Assembly: GCA_963978545.1 (NCBI GenBank)
Contig: OZ021725.1
Location: forward strand, 7,575,346 to 7,639,345
Source of the DNA: Linyphia triangularis
Taxonomy: Eukaryota; Arthropoda; Arachnida; Araneae; Linyphiidae
DNA: 64,000 bases
Reading direction: 5' to 3'
Below, piece after piece: positions 56,760 through 64,000 of this stretch. The notes below the pieces were generated by a model. The model was not told where the DNA came from and did no database searches. It worked only from the letters and a program-made list of their open reading frames with translations. Position 1 is the stretch's first letter; the number at the start of each line of letters is the position of its first letter. Both the position numbers and the translations under genes were made by a program.

Positions 56760-57225
56760 GAGCGCGAAGGCGCTAACTCCACTCTTGGTCTCAAATGCAG
56801 TCAACTCGCGATAACTCTATTGCGAGGATGGGTTCGAAATATTTAAAGCCAAAGCAGATCAAAACTTGCAGAAATTTATTCCGATATAACACTTCGCAGA
56901 TTCTCTTACAACTCCAGAACTCGTTCTCAATACAGCTCTTTTCACAACAATAGAGCTCAAAACAGCAGTTAAACTTGACACACAACCGCTAAATCGCCGC
57001 AAAAGACAATGCAATACAGTTCGCTTTCGGAACTCTCTGAATGCTCACTGAGACTCAGTATCTCAACTCAGTAATTCCAGTCAACTAACGGACTCAACTA
57101 ACTCAGTGACTCAACTAACTCCCCGCTCACTTGGCCGGTCTTATATAAGAGTCGAACCTTCTTGAAACTTCTAGAGGTAGATATTTGGAGAACTTTCCAG
57201 GTCGTAGTCGAAAAGTCCTATACAT
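56760..57225 (-). mobile_element. solo-LTR-like block
   Basis: The minus strand shows a TATA box (TTATATAAG near 57141-57149). A ~260-nt transcribed-type region follows with gagttagttgagtc repeats, then AATAAA (complement of 56875-56880) and a GC-containing tail. It starts TGTACATG at about 57233. No second LTR or gag/pol nearby. The right end is uncertain. Confidence 0.5.
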
Positions 57226-57239
57226 GTACATGGGGACCG

Positions 57240-57365
57240 AAAATGTCGCCAAATGGTCGCCAAGTTTGGCGACATTTGGCGATTTCTCGCCAAATTTGGC
57301 GACAAAAACTAGTCGTCAAAACCGTCGCCAACTTGGCTCTATCTTGCCAATTTGGCGAGATTGCC
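57240..57365. repeat. array of ggcga / tcgcc inverted motifs
   Basis: tttggcga and tcgccaaat occur about ten times in both orientations in 125 bp (for example gtcgccaagtttggcgacat). Probably the decayed end of a transposon; it can fold into several hairpins. Confidence 0.7.
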
Positions 57366-57569
57366 ATTACCATAATGTTAAATGCCCTGCTCCTTGTAAA
57401 ACTCGCTTCCCAGCGTTACCTCTGTAAAACTCGTTATCAAGCCTTAAGACCGATATTGCAGGGAAGCCAAGCTAAGACGAACTATTGCACTGCCTTATGC
57501 GAGAGGCACATAAATTTTCCTTTTCACAAAATTAACACTACGAAATATTTACAAATATACAAAAATTCG

Positions 57570-58345
57570 TAACAACTCGAAGTTGGAGGGAGTGACCGAA
57601 TTCTTCGAGCTATCCGAAATTCGAGTTATCGGAAGTCACTCGGAAGTAATTTTCTATTCAAGGCATATTTCATAAGACATTTTTTGCTTGTTCATGTGGA
57701 GTCAAAAGACAATACTGTGTCTTACTTTAAACTTTTCTAGCCATCCTGCGCTTGCTATAAATCCTTCAACTTTTAGTAAACGAGCTAAGTCATTTTCTTT
57801 TAACATCATCTTACTAAGAGGGATTTTGGAAATCTGGTTTCGATACGTCTCAAACCATTTTAATAGAGCAGCTTCGACAACACAAAAGGCACATACCTTC
57901 TCTCATTCACACGATGCATCGAGTCCTTCTCAAAATCGTCTTTGTTTTTCAAAATGGTTGAAAGAGTATTCGAAAGAATTCTGTACTTTACAGCAACGTC
58001 TTTCTTCTTACATCGCAGATTTTGTTCAGTTTCATTGATCAATTTAATTTTTTGAGTTAGACTATACTAAACTTCAACTTAACTAGACATCACTTAGACG
58101 GTAGATCATACCAGTGCTCATAGGTATTTAATCCATTTTGGCGGCGTGAAAGCATAATGTTCGCCAAACCACAACCCTATAGAGAACAAAAGGCTCTAAG
58201 GTTTGGCGAGAATTATGTCTTCACTCCGCCAAAATGGATTAAATACCTATGAGCACTGTCACGATCTACCGTCTAAGTGATGTCTAGTTAAGTTGAAGTT
58301 TAGTATAGAGCGGTATCCAACTTACGTTTTAACATTATTCAAAGT
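57570..58345 (-). pseudogene. pogo/Tigger-type transposase relic (N-terminal part)
   Basis: The minus strand reads KIKLINETEQN, then KDVAVKYRILSNTLSTILKN (about 58035-57950), a CENP-B/psq helix-turn-helix. In other frames follow LLKWFETYRNQ..., MLKEKAKELARLLKVEGF and ASAGWLEKFKVRHSIVF, the second CENP-B-type DNA-binding domain. cgagttatcggaagt near 57630 resembles a Tigger end. Several frameshifts; DDE catalytic domain absent. The 241-bp MITE copy 3 is inserted in its start. Confidence 0.72.
58065..58305. mobile_element. 241-bp palindromic MITE, copy 3, inside a pogo-like pseudogene
   Basis: Same family and length; TA duplications at 58063-58064 and 58306-58307. The flanks on both sides translate on the minus strand into one pogo/Tigger N-terminal region, so this copy split an older transposase gene. 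Confidence 0.88.
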
Positions 58346-58442
58346 CAACGTAAACCAACTGCGTTGACTCACACTTTAAATATGGAATGGAATGTAAAGG
58401 CATTTACACATTCATCAAATCTTCGATCATCTAAATTTAAAC

Positions 58443-59062
58443 CAAGGGTGTGGAACATCGCACAACTTTCAATTACATTACAATACTGACGTGGATTTGT
58501 GTCATTTACCGTTTTTATATTTTTAACATTCTCTTAACAAAAAGGGCCAGTTTGGTGATATTTTTTACCATAATTCTTGTATGGATCTTTAAAAATAAAA
58601 AATAAAAATTTAAAAAAATCATTTTTCAACTTGTTTAAAGTATTAAAGCATTTTTGCGAGAATTTCAGAAGTGGGGATGTTTAGAACACCTTAAGAGGCC
58701 CTACCACAGCGATTTTGAACAAAATCGTTACAGCCGTTTTTAGCAATTACTGAAAAACATGATTTTTTTCAATGGCAGCTACCTTATGAGCATGCGCGAT
58801 TTTGACGTAAACCTTAATGGTAGGTCATTGTGCCATCACCAACCCGCCACACCAAATTTAAACATCGTAGATCAATTTGTTCGGGAGTTATGCTGCCCAC
58901 AGACACACTCGCAGACATTTTTTCTAAATCACTTTTTTTTAAATCAGGATGTTCCAAAACGTGGAGAATTGAAAGAAAAAAAGGAAAAAAATTTTGTTGT
59001 TTTTTTTACCGAATTACTTTTTTTTTATCCTATGTATACATATGGGTAATTGAAAGTAAAAA
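58443..59062 (+). repeat. interspersed repeat 'ACTTTCAATTAC' family, copy E
   Basis: Starts aagggtgtggaacatcgcac, ends gggtaattgaaagtaaaaat. The part after the (A/T) microsatellite is internally deleted relative to copies A and B. Confidence 0.82.
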
Positions 59063-59727
59063 TTCTCGGTTAGAGTCAGCACAGTGGTCTTATTTTGATA
59101 AACTTTAAAGAATTGACTGTCCAAATTTTTTATAGCAACTTAAAAACAATAATGTAACAAGTAGATATCGTATTAAAAACAGACTCGTTTTGGGAACTTA
59201 AAATTCTTCTCTATTGAATTCCTCATTTAAATTGCTAGAAGCAGTGTCTATTGGAGGAATCAATGTATTTAAACACAAGTTGCAATTTATTCTGTTATTA
59301 GAAGAGTGGATTTAATACTTTCAACAAAAACTTATACTTCTTTAAAATAATCTGTGTTTAAAGCAGACAAATCTAGTGGTTTCTATTTTGACTCAGAATC
59401 TAAATCAAGTGAAATTGTTATATAAATCGACTTGGCTATTTGAAATTAAGTTTAACGGAAGAATATTCTGGACTCTTTATTTTTATTCTACTTCCACAAC
59501 TCTGTAAGTGTTGTGTGGTATTATTCAAGCTGGCTACATTTCAAATCAAATCTATATTGCAAAACGGTTTTCCAAGATCTTGGTTGACATTCTATAGGAG
59601 ATGCTTGTTCAACTGTACTACAATTGAGTGGATTCATTGAGAAGTAACGGATAAGCAGCTGCTCAGTGACGGTAGTTTTACAATGATTGTTTTTATTGAA
59701 ATGTAATGGTATTCAATTTTTTACCAG
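59063..59727. other. sequence upstream of the TATDN2-like exon A
   Basis: No TATA box, GC patch or upstream exon that I can defend. The promoter or an upstream exon of the gene may be here. Confidence 0.35.
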
Positions 59728-59844
59728 GTATTCAATGGATTCAAAAGATTCCACGCCGATGCAGAAAGAGGAAAAGAATGAGCTGGAAGAGAGAGTTCCT
59801 CAATCAAAGAATGCGCCAGGAATGATGCGCGCGGCACCTTCCAG
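59728..59844 (+). CDS. TATDN2: TATDN2-like exon A (N-terminal, low complexity)
   Basis: Acceptor tttttaccag, donor gtatta. From ATG 59735 it encodes 36 residues plus two bases, rich in K, E and S. Base composition is more GC-rich than its surroundings. It is linked to exon B by phase and by being the only exon-like block between the previous repeats and exon B. The donor context is followed within 10 nt by a hAT MITE. Confidence 0.6.
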
Positions 59845-62843
59845 GTATTATTTATAGAGGTCGGCGATATATCGATACGACGATATTTTTATCGATATTT
59901 CTTAAAAAATATCGATATTAAAAATATCGATAAAAGTCACCGATATATCGATATTTTCAAACATTTTTAGTTTTTTGATGATCGTTTTGTTGTTCCATGT
60001 GTTTTTTCGATTTTCTTTATTCCCTTTTCAAAAACTTCAAAACTAAAGTTTGAACTTGGCTGGGAGACAGTTAAAATGTCACCAATATTCCATATTTTGA
60101 CATACACTTAAAAGCTATTGTAAATTATCTAAATTTGTCTTAAAATCACAGCACCAATTAAGCGAAAATATTACTTTTTTTTTTTGTAATAGATCCATTT
60201 CAGTTGAAAAAGTAGTCACCTTACAAAAAAGCAATCATGAAAAGTAGAAATCCCCGAAAAACTTTGTTTCTGGCAAAATTGAAAATCAAATAAAAAAAAT
60301 AAAAAAATCATGTATCGATGTATCGATATTTTTTTCTATGCAACGATATAGTATCGATATTTATTTTGATCGATGTTTTCGACCTCTAATTATTTATCAA
60401 ACTACGCTTTACGTTACCTTGCGTATTTGAAGCAAGATTCAAATCATGTTTTTAAAGTTTCTAAACCTGATCTCTAAGTACAACTTCAACATTAGCAGCT
60501 TCCCCCCAAAACTAGTTAGAATCCGTTAGTAACCATGGGCGACCTATTGCATAGCATGGATGCCATTGGACCTATATGCTTGCTGAACAGGAACTGCTTA
60601 TAGCTGAAGTCGTAGCTATAGATCAGTGTTTTATACTGAGCAACAAAAAAGTCTTTTAAGATCTCCAAGGCCGACCAAACGGTACAGTGGTTAGCATGCT
60701 AGCCTCTAGACCGCGAGGTTGCGGGTTCCGAGTCCCGTGTTAGGCATGGGTGTTTGTAAATGTATGTTGGCTTGTCTAATGACGAATATTTCGGCGCATT
60801 ACAGCCCTCGTGTTGCTGACGGCGTCAGATAATCTGAAAACAACCAACCAAGATCTCCAAGAAGGAAGAGAGGTGAAACCTTCTTTGTATATTCTTTGTG
60901 TAAGTACACTCATGTCCATAAACTAAAAATAATTCAGTTTTTTTCCTAATAACTTCTCAGTGGAACAGCATAGACACATGAAATTCACATCAAAGATACA
61001 TCTTTATGTAATATATCTATAAGGAAAACAGCTCAGTCGTAAATTGAAATGCAAAGTGGGGGCATATGCAATAGGATGGAGTGCCATTAGTGTGCAGTTG
61101 TACAGATGCCTTAACATTTAAAATCACGCAACTCGTAGAGTTGACTTTTAATGTGAGATATGATATCCCCCGTCATCAGTGTTTTCTTGGCACTGTATTC
61201 TCGTTCCTTAACATGAGTTTCTTGAGGGATTCTAGTGGCTAAATTGTTCGTCCCACCTTCTGAACTGTTTGCAAGTGATGGAAAGTTCCCAACGCAATAC
61301 TAAATTAAAAAACTGAAATATCCTTAATTTGTGGACATGAGTGTAAGTGTTGGCGAAGTAAATTCTTTGTATGAGCAGCGTAACCGAAGAAGACACCGCT
61401 CCGATGTGTACAAATTTAGTACACAAGTCAGTTGTGTCCATGGATGAAGGCTGAAACCAGATTTTAATTTGGGGGAAGAGGGGGAGAATAGTTAAAAAGC
61501 AAACATTTTTTGACCATCAACACGAAAATGGGATACTTTCATGTGATACACAAAAATGGGATACGCACAACTTTCAATTACACTATAATACTGACGTGGA
61601 TTTGCGCCATTTACCGTTATTATATTTTCCTTATTTATTTAGAAAAAATGGTCAGTATGGCGATATTTTTTGCGATAATTCTTGTATGGATCTTAATAAT
61701 AATAGTAGTGATAATAATAATAATTAATAATAAAAATAATGATTAATAATAATAATTATTATTATTATTAATAATTAATAATAATAAGTATTATTAATAA
61801 TTAATAATAATTAATTATAAATAATATTAATTATTATTAATAATAATTAACAATAATAAGTCTTATTAATAATAATTAATAATACTAATAATAAAAATTC
61901 GCCAAAATTATGATTTTGACGATGTATTTTCGATAATCCTTATATTATCCTTTATTATAAGTGAAACTGAGGGGAGAAGAAAAAATGATCTTTGATCAGG
62001 TATGCTCAAGGAAAGAGAATTCTGTGTTGAAGGCGTTCGTTTTTCAACTTTTTACGCCATTAAAGCATTTTTAAGGGAATTTCGGAGATGGGGATATTTA
62101 GAACACCTCAAGAGGCATTACCACAGCGATTTTGATCAAAATCGTTAGAGCCGTTTTTTAGCAATTACTGAAAAACATGATATTTTTCCATTGCAGCTAC
62201 CTTACGCGCATGCGCGATTTTGACGAAAAACTTAGTGGTAGGTCCCATGGGCACCAGCAACCCGAATACCAAATTTGAACATTGTAGGTCAATTTTTTCC
62301 GGAGTTATGCTGATCACACACATACATACATACATACATACATACATACATACATACATACATACATACATACATACATACATACATACACACAGATAGC
62401 CATTTTTTCTAGATCATTTTTTTTAAATCAGTGTGTTCCAAAATGTAGAGAAATGCAAAAAAAAAAAAAAAAAAAAAAAAAAAATCGATTTTTTTTTTTT
62501 AACGAATGCTATGTATAATATTACATATGGATAATTGAAAGTGAAAATCGATTTTTTTTTTTCCGAATGCTATACTTTCATTACCCAAGAGATATGGGTA
62601 ATTGAAAGTATAATTACGTTTTCCGAAAGGGTGACAACGACTGACTTCTACGGGCGCTCGAGTGTTCTGTCGTTTAGATGCAGGAAAGGATTCGTTGACA
62701 CTCACTGTCATCTGGATTACTTATTCAAGAAACAGAATTTCAACGGTACATACGCAGAGTACATTCAGATGCACAGAAGTAGCTACCCTGTTACTTACAA
62801 AGGATGCGTTGCAGTCTTCTGCCACCCTCACACTTTCCACAAG
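59728..62843 (+). CDS. TATDN2: TATDN2-like TatD-family hydrolase, 5' part (runs off the right edge)
   Basis: TatD-family proteins are metal-dependent (TIM-barrel) hydrolases, mostly DNases; TATDN2 is the long-N-terminus animal branch. Two exons are visible. Exon A, 59728-59844, has ATG at 59735 and encodes a charged, probably disordered segment (MDSKDSTPMQKEEK..., ending APS). Exon B, 62630-62843, encodes VTTTDFYGRSSVLSF, then GFVDTHCHLDYLF. The HxH of DTHCHLD is the metal-binding motif at the barrel start; it is followed by NGTYAEYIQMHRSSYPVTYK and GCVAVFCHPHTFHK. This order and spacing match vertebrate TATDN2. Phase agrees (A ends with AG, B begins G). B ends phase 0 at gtaagc. The frame upstream of the ATG in exon A is open (YS-M), so an earlier coding exon is possible. 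The remaining barrel strands and catalytic residues must lie beyond 64000. Confidence 0.8.
59855..60388. mobile_element. hAT MITE (534 bp) with (CGATAT) interior, 10 nt past a splice donor
   Basis: TIR TAGAGGTCG at both ends and perfect 8-bp duplications ATTATTTA (59847-59854, 60389-60396). Sub-terminal runs of atatcgatat / tatcgat at both sides, AT-rich centre. Lies in the intron after TATDN2-like exon A. Confidence 0.88.
60670..60849 (+). mobile_element. tRNA-derived SINE, family 1, copy 3
   Basis: Has the best-kept boxes (ggtacagtggttagcatgct; gggttccgagtcccgt). Flanked by a perfect 12-bp duplication AAGATCTCCAAG (60658-60669, 60850-60861). Confidence 0.93.
60862..61539. other. intron of the TATDN2-like gene, nothing recognised
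   Basis: Contains an inverted pair tcatgtccataaac (60910) / gtttgcaag-gtggacatgagtgt (61270-61345). This may be the ends of a small element; not resolved. Confidence 0.35.
61694..61900. repeat. (AAT)n microsatellite in copy F
   Basis: Irregular aataataattaataat array at the position where other copies have only a short A-run. Confidence 0.9.
62320..62389. repeat. (CATA)n microsatellite in copy F
   Basis: About 16 tandem CATA units grown from the acacacaca stretch present in the other copies. Confidence 0.95.
62630..62843 (+). CDS. TATDN2: TATDN2-like exon B (start of TatD barrel)
   Basis: I favour the acceptor at ttttccgaaag (62629), because it keeps the phase and includes VTTTDFYGRSS. A second phase-compatible acceptor is gatgcag, giving an exon from 62697. 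Both give ...RKGFVDTHCHLD. Donor gtaagc at 62844. DTHCHLD is the TatD metal-binding signature. Confidence 0.85.
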
Positions 62844-62999
62844 GTAAGCATGGATTTACTTTTGGTGTTTCTGTGAATTATTTTATATTAATATTTGGTT
62901 TATATGCATGCAATTTATATGTATCAAATCATTTTGAGGGCAGTTATCAGTTTGTGGTGAGTCATGAAACTGTTTTTTTTTTTTTTTTTTTAAATCTTT

Positions 63000-63331
63000 T
63001 TTATTAACTTCGATTATGTTTGTGGATGGGTGCGGAATCTGCGGAGGACTTATCAACTCCCTTGCCGTCATCCAATCAGGCTGAAACTTGACAGATAGGT
63101 TTGATGTCGATGACAATGCATTCTATCAAATTTTGGGGCTGTTGTTGTTGTTAATAAAAAGTCGCTTTTTCGGAATACTAATATACCAACTTGCCATCAT
63201 CTAATCGCGTTTAAAAAGCATTAAACCAACCATTGTTGAAATTCTCTCCTGTTGCCAATTTTTTTAATAAATAAATAAATAATAAAATCTGAATAAATAA
63301 ATAAATAAATAAATAACAAAATTTGAATGAA

Positions 63332-63375
<44 letters not shown>

Positions 63376-63393
63376 AAAATTTGAATAAATAAG

Positions 63394-63425
<32 letters not shown>

Positions 63426-63768
63426 AAAATTTGAATAAATAAATAAATAAATAAATAAATAATAAAATCTGAATAAATAAATAATAAAATTTGAATAAAT
63501 AAATAAATCTGAATAAATAAATAATAAAATCTGAATAAATAAATAAATAAATAATAAAATAATAAAATCTGAATAAACAAATAATAAAATCTGAATAAAT
63601 AAATAATAATATCTGAATAAATAAATAATAATATCTGAATAAACAAATAATAAAATTTGAATAAACAAATAATAAAATCTGAATAAATAAATGATATTTG
63701 GATGGGAGAGATATAAAGGATTTTTTTTTTTTAAACTCTGTTTGTATGGGTTATATTATTTAATTTTC
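63000..63768 (+). repeat. 540-bp dispersed repeat with expanded (AATA)n array
   Basis: Same element as at 48105. The short internal (AATA)n is here expanded to roughly 430 bp (63264-63692) of AATAAATAAAT units broken by aaaatctgaa / aaaatttgaa. The terminal tatgggttata follows at 63745. The long minus-strand frames rich in FIYL come from this microsatellite and are not genes. Confidence 0.78.
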
Positions 63769-64000
63769 ACTTATAACAAATAGACATTAAATAAAAAAAA
63801 TTATGTCATGTCATTGAGTGGTCATTTTTCACCACTGATTGGCTTTGGTATCTCACCAAATGTCAAGTTTTTATACAAAGTAGTTTCTAAATGAACTAGA
63901 CTAGAAGATAGTAATATAGCGAGTATAGGGAATGATCCTTACTAGGATTTCCTCTTAACTTACCACTTAAGAAAACGCTGACAACGAAATGTGATGGGAA
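63769..64000. other. right edge, intron of the TATDN2-like gene
   Basis: No further exon seen before the window ends. Confidence 0.4.

Larger units (their letters stand above)
61540..62612 (+). repeat. interspersed repeat 'ACTTTCAATTAC' family, copy F, with duplicated tail
   Basis: Begins near 61560 (tacgcacaactttcaattac). It carries an expanded (AAT)n block (about 61694-61900) and a (CATA)n block (62320-62389). The tail (ccgaatgctatactttcatt ... gtaattgaaagt) appears twice, ending at about 62544 and 62612. It stops 18 bp before the TATDN2-like exon B. Confidence 0.8.

Noticed and set aside
57162..57572. 136-codon frame
   Set aside because: Overlaps the LTR-like block and the ggcga/tcgcc array; translation has no domain character.
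62165..62383. Frame beginning MYVCMYVC
   Set aside because: Translation of the (CATA)n microsatellite within a repeat copy.
63221..63668. Long minus-strand open frames rich in FIYLFI
   Set aside because: They are translations of the AATAAAT microsatellite; composition and period explain the openness.

Overview
This is an AT-rich, repeat-dense piece of an animal nuclear genome. Spliceosomal introns of 1.7-5.3 kb, intron-containing tRNA genes, tRNA-derived SINEs, LINE, hAT, Tc1/mariner, piggyBac-like and Helitron-type elements, and the character of the proteins all point to a metazoan. I lean to an arthropod, possibly an arachnid, but that lineage call is an impression and not a demonstration. 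Nothing looks prokaryotic: no operons, rRNA or CRISPR.

Two host protein genes can be read with confidence, both on the + strand. The first is a complete Ran-binding protein 1 (RanBP1) gene of six coding exons (20580-41032). All splice sites and phases agree and the product is 225 residues. The second is the 5' part of a TATDN2-like TatD-family metal-dependent hydrolase, with two exons (59728-59844 and 62630-62843); the rest lies beyond the right edge. A weaker three-exon candidate of unknown function (14327-17470) has coding-like exons but a frame problem. Two tRNA-Leu(CAA) genes with introns sit 640 bp apart (46230-46344, 46984-47098) in a small tandem duplication.

Almost everything else is mobile DNA or simple repeat. 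Left part (1-20 kb): a 241-bp MITE, a Tigger-like MITE, a Helitron-like element carrying a ~135-bp minisatellite, a dispersed 540-bp repeat, a SINE, a 1.3-kb hAT element, and unusual tandem blocks at 3.7 and 13.6 kb. RanBP1 introns (20-41 kb): a Helitron inserted into a hAT MITE, long hairpins, a 2.1-kb hAT element, and a second hAT transposase pseudogene cut by two SINEs and an interspersed repeat. They also hold a Tc1-like MITE and a piggyBac-like element. Right part (41-64 kb): nested MITEs, tRNA genes, a tandem pair of the 540-bp repeat, a second minisatellite Helitron in inverted orientation, a perfect 62-bp palindrome, and a nest of hAT + LTR + LINE inside one interspersed repeat. A solo-LTR-like block and a pogo/Tigger transposase relic split by a MITE lie before the TATDN2-like exons.

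The recurring theme is that many insertions can be read as clean events, with target-site duplications still intact. Several lie within 10-70 bp of exon edges in the two host genes. I did not find an unknown enzymatic system. The best candidates for something undescribed are the three-exon unknown gene flanked by inverted repeats, the minisatellite-bearing Helitron-like family, and the long perfect palindromes.
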